A stretch of DNA of 64,000 bases from Gammaproteobacteria bacterium (GTDB lineage Bacteria > Pseudomonadota > Gammaproteobacteria > Steroidobacterales > JABDKV01): contig JAOTXU010000013.1 in assembly GCA_029862165.1 (NCBI GenBank), forward strand, positions 37,712 through 101,711, written 5' to 3'. This document shows, piece after piece, positions 36,723-46,185 of the stretch (position 1 is the first letter of the stretch; every line of letters begins with the position of its first letter). A program made the position numbers and the translations under genes. A model generated the notes under the pieces. The model saw nothing but the letters and a program-made list of their open reading frames with translations. It was not told the origin of the DNA and did not search any database.

Positions 36723-37612
36723 GCCTGAAGTAGAACCTGTATGTAGTGGTCGCCCAACAGCAGCAGAAACAACCCCATCAAATAAGTAATAGAATAGGCA
36801 AATGTTTGCATCGGCAATTCCGTACGTGGCCAGAACTTGAGAGCGACGGCGTAGTACAGAAAACCGGCGTCAAGAACGAGCACTCCGGCGAGATAAACGG
36901 CGCCACTCATCCCAGTCAGATACGGCAACACGCTGGCAATAACCAATAACAATGTATAAAGCAGGATATGTAGCCGCGTAAAAGCCTCCCCGTGCGTGAC
37001 TGGAAGCATCGGGACTCCGGCATTCATATACTCTTTGCGCCGTGATATCGCCAGAGCCCAGAAGTGTGGCGGTGTCCAGGTAAAAATGATTACAAACAGC
37101 AGTAGGGCGTGCGGATCGATCTGACCACTGATCGCCGTCCAGCCCAGCACTGGTGGCGCGGCACCGGCTGCACCGCCAATTACAATATTCTGTGGTGTCG
37201 CATGTTTAAGAAACGCCGTGTAGATCACAGCGTAGCCAATCAACGAGCAAAACGTCAGCAATGCCGTCAGTGGATTGACGAAATAAACCAGCACGAGCAT
37301 AGCAATCAGCCCGAGCATCATCGCAAAACTCAACGCCTGTTTCTCATTAAGTATGCCCTGTGGCAACGGACGTCGCCGGGTGCGGCTCATACGCTCATCG
37401 ATGCGACGATCCAGAACGTGGTTGATCGCCGCGGCCGAAGCGGCTGCCAGACCGATGCCTAGCGACGCAAAAAGAAAGGTATCAAGCGGGACCAGCCCGG
37501 GCGTCGATAACAACATACCGACCATCGCTGTAAAGACAATCATCGAGACGACTCTGGGTTTGCACAAAGCAAAGTAACTGCCGAGTCGGTTTGTTGTGCT
37601 CAGTGCGGTCAC
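36719..37612 (-). CDS. cyoE: Protoheme IX farnesyltransferase
   Basis: Membrane prenyltransferase converting heme b to heme O for the oxidase (also called ctaB). The 297-residue protein has the prenyl-diphosphate site NHVLDRRIDERMSRTRRRPL near residue 64 and the second motif near 185-200 (FTWTPPHFWALAI). About nine helices. It lies 15 bases below cox15, whose product makes heme A from heme O. Confidence 0.94.
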   Translation of the reverse strand: MTALSTTNRLGSYFALCKPRVVSMIVFTAMVGMLLSTPGLVPLDTFLFASLGIGLAAASAAAINHVLDRRIDERMSRTRRRPLPQGILNEKQALSFAMMLGLIAMLVLVYFVNPLTALLTFCSLIGYAVIYTAFLKHATPQNIVIGGAAGAAPPVLGWTAISGQIDPHALLLFVIIFTWTPPHFWALAISRRKEYMNAGVPMLPVTHGEAFTRLHILLYTLLLVIASVLPYLTGMSGAVYLAGVLVLDAGFLYYAVALKFWPRTELPMQTFAYSITYLMGLFLLLLGDHYIQVLLQA

Positions 37613-37627
37613 AGCGATCGATTAGAG

Positions 37628-38617
37628 TCAGGCCAGACGCCACGTGGCATAGTTCAGGGACACGGTCGCCAACACCAGCAGTGCTGCGACGCCGTTATGT
37701 GCCACGGCCTGCGCCAGTGGCAAACCATTTAGCACAATACTGATCCCCAATCCGATCTGCACCAGCAAAATCAGTACCACACTGGCGCCAGAAGCTTTCA
37801 TGGCCCGATCACGACCGCGCAGCGCCGCACTAAGCCCGATACCGCCGACTACGATCAACGTAAATAGTGCTCCGAGTCTGTGACTTAGATGAATGGCAGT
37901 TCGTCCTGTCGAATCTGCCTCGCCCGCGGCACCCAAACTGCGCGACGGTACAAAGGCTGCGTTGAAATCCGTTTCCGGCCACCATTGGCTCTGACAAGTA
38001 GGAAAATCTGGACAAGCAAGCGCCGCGTAATTGGCACTGGTCCAGCCACCCAGCGCAATCTGGGCAAATACCACAAACAAGGCCACCAGTGCCGCCAAAC
38101 GAAAGCCGCGTTGAGCGCCGAGAAAGCGTGTTGGCCTTGGCCGAGTGCGTAATGCGATCCAAGCCAGTACAGCCAATGTCGTCATGCCACCAAGCAAATG
38201 GGCCGTGACTACGATTGGTTTGAGCTGCAGTGTTACCGTCAACATCCCCAGCAACGCCTGCAGACCGAGCAACGGCACCAACAGCAATGGGAACCACAAT
38301 GGCATGAGCAAATCCTTCCTTTGCCACAGAGCCATAAGGGCCAGGATCAGGACGATGCCGCCGAGAAAGGGAATGGCATAACGATGCAACATTTCGCGCC
38401 ATGCCCTTCCGCTATCAACTGGATTGTCTGGAAATGCGGCATTGCCGACTGCAACATCCTGCGCGGTCATCGGCGGTGTCAGGCGACCGTAGCAACCCGG
38501 CCAGTCCGGGCAACCCAGACCGGCATCTGTCAGGCGCACCCACGCTCCAGACATGACGATGACCAGTGTTAACAGCGTGCCTATCAAGGCCACTCGGTGA
38601 AACCAGACTTCAGCCAT
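37628..38617 (-). CDS. ctaA: Heme A synthase, COX15/CtaA
   Basis: Oxidises heme O to heme A for the aa3 oxidase. The 329-residue, eight-helix protein carries GAWVRLTDAGLGCPDWPGCYG near residues 27-47 (split here: GAWVRLTDAGL, GCPDWPGCYG) and heme-ligand His residues in HRYAIPFLGG, TAHLLGG, HLSHRLGALF and VAHNGVAALL. The start at 38617 (MAEVWFHRVALIG) is preferred to an upstream one at 38677. Confidence 0.93.
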   Translation of the reverse strand: MAEVWFHRVALIGTLLTLVIVMSGAWVRLTDAGLGCPDWPGCYGRLTPPMTAQDVAVGNAAFPDNPVDSGRAWREMLHRYAIPFLGGIVLILALMALWQRKDLLMPLWFPLLLVPLLGLQALLGMLTVTLQLKPIVVTAHLLGGMTTLAVLAWIALRTRPRPTRFLGAQRGFRLAALVALFVVFAQIALGGWTSANYAALACPDFPTCQSQWWPETDFNAAFVPSRSLGAAGEADSTGRTAIHLSHRLGALFTLIVVGGIGLSAALRGRDRAMKASGASVVLILLVQIGLGISIVLNGLPLAQAVAHNGVAALLVLATVSLNYATWRLA

Positions 38618-38738
38618 ATGTTTCTTAACCTTTCCCAAACAAGCTCTTACCAGGACCCGTATTATCGGGTGCTCCACCCAACGAATCTTTGCTCGACGCC
38701 TTCGGCCGGCGCGCAGCCAATTCTAACGGTTTTAGGCG

Positions 38739-39320
38739 TTATCCGATCCTGGAAAGCCTTAGCAGTTTCCTGAGATCGTCACGAATATCAGCCGGGTCGC
38801 CATCCAGCGGATAGCTCAGAATCAGGTTCCCCAGCGGATCGACAAGAAAAATTCGCTCGTCCCCGCCGTTTGCAAGCAGCGCAGCAACAATTTGCTCTCC
38901 TGCCGCCCCGGTGGGCAAAACGACTAAAAGGTCCGGTTGCTCCGCGCCAAACCCGGGGGCTGGCCCCTCATGCGAAAAGAGTACACGATCGATGCGATCG
39001 ACTTCACGACCCATCGCCAGCCGAATTTGTCGCGTTTTGACCACTGCCGCCCGGCACTGCTCGTCACAATTTTTGTCTGCCAGATGAACCAATGTCCACT
39101 TGCCGTAGAGATATCCGCCGTCGGTTGCGCCCTTGTCTGCTGTCGGTTGTGGAGTGCGTGGCAGTGAGATTATCGGTTGTATGAAGTCACCGTGATTGGC
39201 GCCTGCACCGGGACGCCAGATTCCGGTCAGATACAAAGTCCAGGCAACCGCCAACGGACCAATGAACAAAATCGCCAGTGCGATCAGCGTTCCACGATTC
39301 TTGGGTGTTGCGTCACTCAC
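38739..39320 (-). CDS. Thioredoxin-fold membrane protein of the oxidase operon
   Basis: A 193-residue protein with one N-terminal helix (about 11-30) and a periplasmic domain with SCO/thioredoxin-like order: GKWTLVHLADKNCDEQCRAA near residue 73, then IFLVDPLGNLILSYP near 155. The usual SCO CxxxC is replaced by CDEQC (C-x3-C) and is present, so copper binding or thiol chemistry is possible. The GTG start overlaps the surf1 end by 8 bases. Such proteins are common between surf1 and cox15 in Gammaproteobacteria. Confidence 0.75.
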   Translation of the reverse strand: MSDATPKNRGTLIALAILFIGPLAVAWTLYLTGIWRPGAGANHGDFIQPIISLPRTPQPTADKGATDGGYLYGKWTLVHLADKNCDEQCRAAVVKTRQIRLAMGREVDRIDRVLFSHEGPAPGFGAEQPDLLVVLPTGAAGEQIVAALLANGGDERIFLVDPLGNLILSYPLDGDPADIRDDLRKLLRLSRIG

Positions 39321-40029
39321 GGCGCCGCCTGAACTGCAGGATGATATAGATCAAAATGAGCGTGACAGCCAGCCCGAACCATTGCACGGCGTATCCGACA
39401 TGACGTGCCGGGCCAAATTCTGACGGTTTCCACGCGCGTACAAAGCCATCCGCTTCATTCGCATTTAGCCAGATCATGTGTGGATGCACCTGCACGCCCA
39501 ATGCGTCTGCAATATCCTGGTGAGTGGGGTATACAACGCGTCGCGGCCATTGCGTTGCCGCTTCGGCCTCCAATCGCAACCCGGCCTGCGGGTACGGCAC
39601 CACGCGACCGTTAAGTTCGCGCACGTCCTCTCCTACACTCAAATCCGGGCTTGTGTCACGAGTTCGCGTTTCGGGTAACCAGCCACGGTTTATCATGACG
39701 ATTTCATTGCCCGGTAACAAAAATGGCGTCAGGACATGCAACCCCGGTTGCCCTTCGTGGGAAAAGCCCTCCAACAGAAATTGTCGGTCCGGTTGATACC
39801 TTCCCTTAAGACTGACCCGCCGATAGCGCAATGCTTCGGGTGTTTTGTTGATCAGATCGTTTAGACCTGCCGGTTGTGTCGTCGCACCAAACCGATCGAA
39901 CATGTCCTGTTTCTGTGCCGCGCGATCGAGTTGCCAGATGCCGAGCCATAACAATACCGGTAGCACGAGCAGCATAGCGGCTACAGGCAGCCATGCAGGT
40001 CTGCGGGGTCTCTTTGAAGTTTCGTTCAA
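39313..40029 (-). CDS. Cytochrome oxidase assembly protein SURF1
   Basis: SURF1 helps insert heme a into subunit I. The 238-residue protein has two terminal helices flanking a periplasmic domain, with LGIWQLDRAAQKQ near residue 25, EIVMINRGWLP near 108 and the C-terminal HVGYAVQWFGLAVTLILIY: all family signatures. A TTG start abuts the DUF2909 stop. Confidence 0.92.
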   Translation of the reverse strand: MNETSKRPRRPAWLPVAAMLLVLPVLLWLGIWQLDRAAQKQDMFDRFGATTQPAGLNDLINKTPEALRYRRVSLKGRYQPDRQFLLEGFSHEGQPGLHVLTPFLLPGNEIVMINRGWLPETRTRDTSPDLSVGEDVRELNGRVVPYPQAGLRLEAEAATQWPRRVVYPTHQDIADALGVQVHPHMIWLNANEADGFVRAWKPSEFGPARHVGYAVQWFGLAVTLILIYIILQFRRRRE

Positions 40030-40248
40030 TCAGCCGGCCGGTGAGATGCCGTGAGGTTGGATCAGGCCAAACGCGTATGCGACGAACAAAGAGAGAAACA
40101 ATACGACGGACAATCCAATACGCCAGGTCAATGCTTTCAGGGTGCGCCCGGATTTGCCGTCATCGCGGACCAGGTAAAACATCGCAGAGCCCAGGCTGGC
40201 CAGAATACCCAGGAAAATTGTGATGACGATGAGCTTGGCAAGTACCAT
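40030..40248 (-). CDS. DUF2909 twin-helix membrane protein
   Basis: A 72-residue protein with two membrane helices (about 5-27 and 43-65) separated by a basic loop LVRDDGKSGRTLKALTWRIG. It matches the small twin-TM proteins (DUF2909) that routinely sit between cox3 and surf1. One base from the cox3 stop. Role in oxidase assembly is assumed from position. Confidence 0.85.
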   Translation of the reverse strand: MVLAKLIVITIFLGILASLGSAMFYLVRDDGKSGRTLKALTWRIGLSVVLFLSLFVAYAFGLIQPHGISPAG

Positions 40249-41130
40249 CTATAACCAGTAGACAAATATGAATAAACCCAGCCACACCACATCGACAAAA
40301 TGCCAGTACCAGGCCACGGCCTCGAAACCAAAATGGTTCTCTGGCGAGAAATGTCCCTTCAGCGTGCGAAACCAGATGACAATCAGCATTATCGCGCCGA
40401 GTGTGACGTGCAATCCATGGAATCCGGTCAACATAAAAAACGTCGATCCATAAATACCACTGGACAGCCGCAAACTAAGCCCGCCATGCTCGATATCGTG
40501 GTAGGCGTGCATGTACTCAGTGGCCTGCAACCCGACGAATAACAATCCGAGTATCCATGTTAACCCGAGAAACGCCACCAGCATTTTGCGATTGCCGGCT
40601 TTCACAGCGTGATGCGCAATGGTAATTGTGACGCCACTGGATAACAATATGGCGGTATTGAGTGCCGGAAGACCCCATGGCCCCATCGCCTTGTATTCAC
40701 CACCGATCTCGGCCGGCCCGTTCGACGGCCAGGCGTTCTCAAAGCCGGGCCATAACAGGAAATTGGTGAAGAAGTTATTGCCATCACCACCGAGCCAGGG
40801 CAATGCGAGCTGGCGTGCATAAAACAAAGCACCAAAAAACGCTGCAAAAAACATTACCTCTGAGGCAATGAACCAGGCCATGCCCATGCGGAACGAGCGA
40901 TCGACCTGCTGGTTATAAATACCGTCCACGCTTTCCTTGATAACAATTCCAAACCAGCCAAATAGCATGAACAACAAAATTCCGGCGCCGATTAACATTG
41001 AAATCTTGCCGATCCCCGACCCATTGAGTGTGGCTGCAAAACCAGCCATCAGGAATAGCAAGGCCACCGAACCGACGATAGGCCACGGACTGCCATGTGG
41101 TATGTAATAACGATCTGACGAATGTTCCAT
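40249..41130 (-). CDS. ctaE: Cytochrome c oxidase subunit III
   Basis: Seven-helix subunit III of 293 residues. Typical pieces: YYIPHGSPWPIVGSVALLFL at the N-terminus, the conserved WF-ASEVMFFAAFFGALFY helix near residue 90, and the C-terminal HFGFEAVAWYWHFVDVVWLG. Complete. Follows cox11 by one base. Confidence 0.96.
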   Translation of the reverse strand: MEHSSDRYYIPHGSPWPIVGSVALLFLMAGFAATLNGSGIGKISMLIGAGILLFMLFGWFGIVIKESVDGIYNQQVDRSFRMGMAWFIASEVMFFAAFFGALFYARQLALPWLGGDGNNFFTNFLLWPGFENAWPSNGPAEIGGEYKAMGPWGLPALNTAILLSSGVTITIAHHAVKAGNRKMLVAFLGLTWILGLLFVGLQATEYMHAYHDIEHGGLSLRLSSGIYGSTFFMLTGFHGLHVTLGAIMLIVIWFRTLKGHFSPENHFGFEAVAWYWHFVDVVWLGLFIFVYWL

Positions 41131-41131
41131 G

Positions 41132-41671
41132 CTAGTTCCCTATAACCGATGTCTCCGCAACAAGTTGCTGCCGCGCAAAAAAGGTGTACGAAAGAGTAAC
41201 CGTTTCTATGTGTGCCGGAAGTTCCGGATCCAGAATAAAGCGGACCGGCATGTCCCGCCCTTCCAGCGGATCAAATTTTTGTTCGGTAAAGCAAAAACAC
41301 TCGGTTTTTTGAAAGTGTTTCGCTGCTTGCCCGGGCGCCACACTTGGCACCGCTTGGCCAATCAAGGCTTGCTCGGTACGATTTTTTGCAAAAAATGTAG
41401 TGTCGTAAAGCTTGCCCGGTTGCACAAGCATTTTTGAAACACTCGGCCGAAATTCCCAAGGCGCATTTTGGTTCACGGTAGCCATGAATTCAACGGCTAC
41501 GCGCCGATCGGTGACCGACTCGGTTACCTCCACAGCAGTCTGAGTCGTTTTTCCGTTGAGTCCTGTCAGTTCACAAAACACGTCGTACATCGGCACAAGC
41601 AAATAGCCGAAGCCGAACATCGCTGCGACGATCACAACGAGCTTGCCGGTGAGATTGAAATCGGGCTGCAT
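41132..41671 (-). CDS. ctaG: Cytochrome oxidase copper chaperone COX11/CtaG
   Basis: Delivers CuB copper to subunit I. The 179-residue protein has an N-terminal helix followed by a periplasmic beta domain with the copper motif ECFCFTEQ near residue 128 and KTECFCF context. The ATG at 41671 overlaps the stop of the 40-codon gene by one base (TGATG); a TTG one codon earlier is less likely. Confidence 0.94.
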   Translation of the reverse strand: MQPDFNLTGKLVVIVAAMFGFGYLLVPMYDVFCELTGLNGKTTQTAVEVTESVTDRRVAVEFMATVNQNAPWEFRPSVSKMLVQPGKLYDTTFFAKNRTEQALIGQAVPSVAPGQAAKHFQKTECFCFTEQKFDPLEGRDMPVRFILDPELPAHIETVTLSYTFFARQQLVAETSVIGN

Positions 41672-41793
41672 CAACCGCCCCGAATACTAACCAGATAGAT
41701 AAAGGTGCCATACACCGCCAGGGCGATGATGCCCAGCGTGATCGCCCATTGGATCACGCGCGAACGCTGCTGGCTGTCATCGTGAGTGCTCAC
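41671..41793 (-). CDS. Short single-helix protein between cox1 and cox11
   Basis: A 40-residue reading frame with a GTG start. Residues 15-37 form one membrane helix (WAITLGIIALAVYGTFIYL); the N-terminus is polar (STHDDSQQRSR). Its start overlaps the cox1 stop in GTGA and its stop overlaps cox11 in TGATG, so it is coupled to both sides. Short single-helix oxidase assembly proteins are known at this place in other proteobacteria, which supports it as a real gene. Too short for most gene callers. Confidence 0.75.
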   Translation of the reverse strand: MSTHDDSQQRSRVIQWAITLGIIALAVYGTFIYLVSIRGG

Positions 41794-43364
41794 GGCACTT
41801 CAGGGGCAACCTCGAAGGTGTGATGCGGCGCTGGAGACGGCACGGTCCACTCGAGCCCGTGGCTGCCTTCCCAAACTGCGGTCGTAGCCTTCTCACCACC
41901 ACGTACGCAACTCCAGATGATGTAGACAAACAACAGCTGACTGACACCGAATACAAAGGCCCCGATGCTGGAGACCATGTTGAAATCTGCAAACTGGGTC
42001 GCGTAATCAGGAATACGTCGTGGCATACCGGCCAGACCCACGAAATGCTGCGGGAAAAAAGTGACGTTAACGAAAATAGCTGACAGCCAGAAGTGTATTT
42101 TGGCCAGCTTCTCGTTGTACATGTGTCCAGTCCATTTTGGCATCCAGAAATACACTCCGCCCATAATTCCGAAGATTGCCCCCGGAACCAGCACATAATG
42201 GAAGTGCGCAACGACGAAATAGGTGTCGTGATACTGGAAATCTGCCGGCGTAATGCCCAGCATCAGACCAGAAAATCCGCCAATCGAAAACAAGAACACG
42301 AATGCCACTGCAAACAGCATGGGCGTCTCGAAAGTCATCGAACCGCGCCACATCGTCGCCATCCAGTTGAAAACCTTAACGCCGGTTGGCACCGCGATGA
42401 GCATGGTCGAGAACATGAAGAATAACTGCCCGGAAAGTGGCATCCCCACCGTAAACATGTGATGTGCCCACACGATGAACGACAGGAAGGCGATACTGGC
42501 CGTCGCGTACACCATCGATTCGTAACCAAAAAGTGGCTTGCGTGCAAAAGTCGGAATTATCTGCGACACAATGCCAAAAGCCGGCAGAATCATGATGTAC
42601 ACCTCGGGATGCCCGAAGAACCAGAATACATGCTGGAACATCAGCGGATCACCGCCACCACCGGCATTGAAAAAGCTGGTGCCGAAGTACTCATCCGTCA
42701 GCAACATCGTAACCGCACCGGCCAACACAGGCATCGCAAGGATCAATAGATATGCGGTAATCAGCCAGGTCCACACAAACAACGGCATTTTCAGGAGGCC
42801 CATTCCGGGTGCGCGCATGTTCATGATCGTAACGACAATGTTAATTGCGCCCATGATCGAAGACATACCCATGAGGTGCACTGAGAAAATCAGGAATGGA
42901 AACGCGTTGCCTGTTTGCAGCACGAGTGGCGGGTACATCGTCCAGCCACCCGCGGGTGCCCCGCCGGCGAAGAACAATGTCGACAACAACAGGCTAAAGG
43001 CAACCGGCAAAAGCCAGAAGCTCCAGTTGTTCATCCTCGGCAATGCCATGTCCGGTGCGCCAACCATTAGCGGCACCATCCAGTTCGCCAGACCGACAAA
43101 GGCCGGCATTACTCCACCAAAGATCATCATCAGCGCATGCATGGTGGTCATCTGATTGAAAAAGCCTGGATCGACGAACTGCAAACCCGGCTGGAACAAT
43201 TCCGCGCGAATGATCATTGCCATCGTGCCGCCGACAAAGAACATCACCAGAGCGAACACCAGGTACATCGTGCCGATGTCCTTGTGATTCGTGGCGAATA
43301 GCCAGCGCTTGAAGCCGCTGGGCGCGGCATGATGATCGTGATGGGCGTCCGCTGTGTGGCTCAT
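41790..43364 (-). CDS. ctaD: Cytochrome c oxidase subunit I (aa3-type)
   Basis: Catalytic heme a / heme a3-CuB subunit, 524 residues, 12 helices. Key parts are visible: the heme a ligand in MTTMHALMMIFGGVMPA, the CuB/tyrosine site WFFGHPEVYIMILPAFG near residue 250, the HHMFTVGMP segment near 300 and the heme ligands in YHDTYFVVAHFHYVL near 385. The HPEVY motif marks it as A-type. Complete. Confidence 0.97.
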   Translation of the reverse strand: MSHTADAHHDHHAAPSGFKRWLFATNHKDIGTMYLVFALVMFFVGGTMAMIIRAELFQPGLQFVDPGFFNQMTTMHALMMIFGGVMPAFVGLANWMVPLMVGAPDMALPRMNNWSFWLLPVAFSLLLSTLFFAGGAPAGGWTMYPPLVLQTGNAFPFLIFSVHLMGMSSIMGAINIVVTIMNMRAPGMGLLKMPLFVWTWLITAYLLILAMPVLAGAVTMLLTDEYFGTSFFNAGGGGDPLMFQHVFWFFGHPEVYIMILPAFGIVSQIIPTFARKPLFGYESMVYATASIAFLSFIVWAHHMFTVGMPLSGQLFFMFSTMLIAVPTGVKVFNWMATMWRGSMTFETPMLFAVAFVFLFSIGGFSGLMLGITPADFQYHDTYFVVAHFHYVLVPGAIFGIMGGVYFWMPKWTGHMYNEKLAKIHFWLSAIFVNVTFFPQHFVGLAGMPRRIPDYATQFADFNMVSSIGAFVFGVSQLLFVYIIWSCVRGGEKATTAVWEGSHGLEWTVPSPAPHHTFEVAPEVP

Positions 43365-43380
43365 CTTGATGGTCCTTTAT

Positions 43381-44637
43381 TTATCGGGCTGCCTGAACAT
43401 CAGACGGCTGAATAATATCCCCGGTACTGTTGCCCCAGGCGTTACGTTCGTAAGTGACTATTGCTGCAATATCGGTATTACTGAGATACGAAAACGGGGC
43501 CATTGCGGTACCAGCCTTCCCATTCAGTACCTGATCGAGATGCGCATCCAGTGCGCCGGTGGTGATTACGCCACCGGCCAAGGCCGGGAAAGCGGGAGCC
43601 AGGCCTTGCCCGTTGAGTTGATGACAGGCTGAACAATTCGTCAGATAGGCCGTTTCACCGCGTGCCATCAGGTCATCGAAACTGAGTTCCATATCGACGG
43701 GCTCGGCACTGCCAGCACCGCCACCCGTTGCGGCCGCTGCAACAGTACCTTCAACCACGTCGGGTGTTTCCGCAGGCCCACCACCGACCGCGCCGCCGTT
43801 TTCTCCTACCCACTTGGCAAAGTCTGCTTCAGATTGCACCTCAACGACGATCGGCATAAAACCGTGATCTCGGCCACACAACTCCGCACACTGCCCACGA
43901 TAGACACCAATCTCTTCAGCCAAGAACCACATCTCGTTAACAAACCCGGGGATTGTGTCGCGTTTGCCACCCAGCTCCGGTACCCACCAGGCGTGCAGCA
44001 CATCGTTTGACGTCAGCAATAGACGAACTTTGCGATTGACCGGTACGACCACGCTTTTGTCGACGTCACGCAGATAGTTATCTACCTGAAAAACATCGAT
44101 ACCAGAACCGAGTTGACGCGCACGATTGCTTTCGGGCGAAATGTTGCTGAAGAAACCAAAATTACTTTTTACGAACGGGTCGTTTGCGTCACCCAAGTAT
44201 TCGTAATGCCACTTCCACTGGTAACTGGTTACCTTGATCGTTACATCCGGCGCGCGGGTATCTTCAATCTTGATTAGCGTTTCGGCTGCCGGAATAGCCA
44301 TCGCGACAAGAATGCCGATGGGTATCAGGGTCCAGATGATTTCCGCCTTGGTACTGTGAACCATGGCGATATCCGGTTGGGCGCCACGCGAGAGCCGAAA
44401 GGCATATAAGGAATAAATAATCACGCCAAACACGACGACCGCTATCGCTACACATACCCAAAAAATAATCATATGCAGGTCAAATGTGTCGTGACTGATA
44501 GGCGTCACGCCGCGGGTCATGTTCAGCTCCCAATCGGCATAAGCCGTGGAGACACCCAGCAAGAAGAAAAGTGGGCCGTACACGGCGCCTTGAAAGATTC
44601 GGCGGAATCGCTCACGCATGAGGGAAGCTCCTGTCAT
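43381..44637 (-). CDS. ctaC: Cytochrome c oxidase subunit II with fused cytochrome c domain
   Basis: Electron-entry subunit of 418 residues. A signal peptide (cleavage after VSTAYA), two helices, the CuA domain with CAELCGRDHGFMPIVVEV near residue 240, a Gly/Ala-rich linker at 290-325, and a C-terminal cytochrome c domain with NCSACHQLNGQG near 345 and a later Met in AMAPFSYL. This marks a caa3-like arrangement. The ATG overlaps the DUF2244 stop by four bases; MRERF 18 bases in is an alternative start. Confidence 0.96.
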   Translation of the reverse strand: MTGASLMRERFRRIFQGAVYGPLFFLLGVSTAYADWELNMTRGVTPISHDTFDLHMIIFWVCVAIAVVVFGVIIYSLYAFRLSRGAQPDIAMVHSTKAEIIWTLIPIGILVAMAIPAAETLIKIEDTRAPDVTIKVTSYQWKWHYEYLGDANDPFVKSNFGFFSNISPESNRARQLGSGIDVFQVDNYLRDVDKSVVVPVNRKVRLLLTSNDVLHAWWVPELGGKRDTIPGFVNEMWFLAEEIGVYRGQCAELCGRDHGFMPIVVEVQSEADFAKWVGENGGAVGGGPAETPDVVEGTVAAAATGGGAGSAEPVDMELSFDDLMARGETAYLTNCSACHQLNGQGLAPAFPALAGGVITTGALDAHLDQVLNGKAGTAMAPFSYLSNTDIAAIVTYERNAWGNSTGDIIQPSDVQAAR

Positions 44638-45155
44638 CGATGCGGATTTCCGGGACTGCCTTCGACATCCAGCCGCTGAGCTGGCGTTTTATGGACGTGC
44701 TCTATTACTTCACGCAACCGCCGACTCAGCCCCCTACGCTCGCTTTCTGTCAGACATCGGCCCACTTCGCAATGGTGACCGTGCGAGCTGATTATCAACC
44801 GGCTCGGATACGATGCAATGCGGGCCGGGCGCAGATTAACATGCACCCAGTGCAGGGGAAATACCGCGCTGTGGCGCTCATCGGGACGGCCTTTCTCCAC
44901 CTCGACGCGGTCCGGGTAAATACTGATCACTTCGCGATAATCGCCACGGCGCATACTCACCCACAGGGCCGCCCCCAGGGCAAGCAGCTCAAGACCCGCA
45001 AACGGCAGAATCGGCCAGTAGCCCTGAATGACGAAGAAAAATGCGATGCCTAATGATGCGGTGCACATCCAGGCATAGAAGATCAGCGCTCCGTGCCAGC
45101 TCAGCGCACAGTTGGGGACAACCTGAAGACGATATGGAGAGAGCTCGGGCATCAC
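44634..45155 (-). CDS. DUF2244 membrane protein, first gene of the oxidase operon
   Basis: A 173-residue protein with two N-terminal helices (about 20-40 and 46-66) and a soluble C-terminal half. It matches DUF2244 proteins (LSWHGALIFYAWMC, YREVISIYPDRVEVEKG, WVHVNLRPARIASYPSRLII) often found directly before cox2 in Gammaproteobacteria. The stop overlaps cox2 (ATGA). Function unknown; context suggests oxidase assembly. Confidence 0.82.
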   Translation of the reverse strand: MMPELSPYRLQVVPNCALSWHGALIFYAWMCTASLGIAFFFVIQGYWPILPFAGLELLALGAALWVSMRRGDYREVISIYPDRVEVEKGRPDERHSAVFPLHWVHVNLRPARIASYPSRLIISSHGHHCEVGRCLTESERRGLSRRLREVIEHVHKTPAQRLDVEGSPGNPHR

Positions 45156-45383
45156 CGTCGCAGTGTAATTCAGGCGGCAGGTCCAAAAGGGAATTGAATC
45201 TGGTTGGGGCGAGAGGGCTGATCTTGCCTATGTCAAATTGGTGTCGAAAAATCTTACAACCGGTCACGCGATGCATGGCCAGCAGTTCAGTAAAATCAGT
45301 TATTTACGTTATTGGCGCGAATATTGCAGGTATCTGGTCACTTAATAATATTAATTCTTAGCAAGACCTGCTGGGGGAAAATA

Positions 45384-46094
45384 ATGAAAAAACTACTAAT
45401 TGGAACGATTCTCGCTCTATTCCTGCCACTGGCCGCCATCGCCACGGAGCTGAGCCTAGTTGACGTGCCGACCGGCGAGGAAATCGGTCAGACTGGTGAC
45501 GACCCGTGTGTCATCGGCGACTCTTCCTGTGGCAACAACCAACCGCCGAGCATGGATTGGACAATCATCAGCACGCCAAGCGGAACCTGGAACGAGGCTA
45601 GCCCGATATACACCATCGGCCAGCTTCTGGGAGCCCTTGGAGACGGCGGCGACGAAATATCGGTGGGTATCGATGTCAACGCTACCGGAAACAGCACGGA
45701 AACTCTGGATTACTTTCAGGTCGTGATTGACGGTGTCATCGCGCACTTTTGGGGCGACGGTACTACCATTGGCGTTGGTGACGGTTCAGGCACCGATCTC
45801 GCAGACGCGATCGACCTGGCGCAAGGTACCGGCTTTAGCGACTGGGTGCTTGAAAGCTTCAGTCTGGCCGGACTCGCTGACAGCTCAACAATCCAGTTCT
45901 TTGCCGGGATGCTCGGGACCGGAAACGGTCTGGAAGAGTTCTTCCTCACCAATGATCTTGGTGATCCGCCGACCTGTCCTGACCCGAACAACCCCGCTTG
46001 TGATCCCCCAACCATACCGGAGCCGGGAATCCTGGTGCTATTTGGCGCTGGCTTACTGGGCATGGCATTGGGAAGACGCAGAATTTTCTCATAA
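45384..46094 (+). CDS. PEP-CTERM-anchored exported protein
   Basis: A 236-residue secreted protein with signal peptide (MKKLLIGTILALFLPLAAIA) and a C-terminal PEP-CTERM sorting signal: IPEPGILVLFGAGLLGMALG then RRR, the target of exosortase/archaeosortase-type EpsH. The middle part is Gly/Asp-rich, beta-type and unrecognised. The ATG at 45384 follows GGGGGAAAATA. PEP-CTERM proteins usually accompany exopolysaccharide production. The processing enzyme is not in this window. Confidence 0.85.
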   Translation: MKKLLIGTILALFLPLAAIATELSLVDVPTGEEIGQTGDDPCVIGDSSCGNNQPPSMDWTIISTPSGTWNEASPIYTIGQLLGALGDGGDEISVGIDVNATGNSTETLDYFQVVIDGVIAHFWGDGTTIGVGDGSGTDLADAIDLAQGTGFSDWVLESFSLAGLADSSTIQFFAGMLGTGNGLEEFFLTNDLGDPPTCPDPNNPACDPPTIPEPGILVLFGAGLLGMALGRRRIFS

Positions 46095-46118
46095 AAATAA
46101 CCTTTGCCGTTTTGGCTA

Positions 46119-46146
46119 AAAACCCCGCCTCGTGCGGGGTTTTTTT
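46119..46146 (+). terminator. Rho-independent terminator
   Basis: Stem AACCCCGC/GCGGGGTT with a CTCGT loop and seven to eight T, 25 bases after the PEP-CTERM gene; probably also shields the convergent bioC gene. Confidence 0.9.
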
Positions 46147-46185
46147 ATGAACGACAGTTTAAATTAAAGGTGCATATACTTTAAT

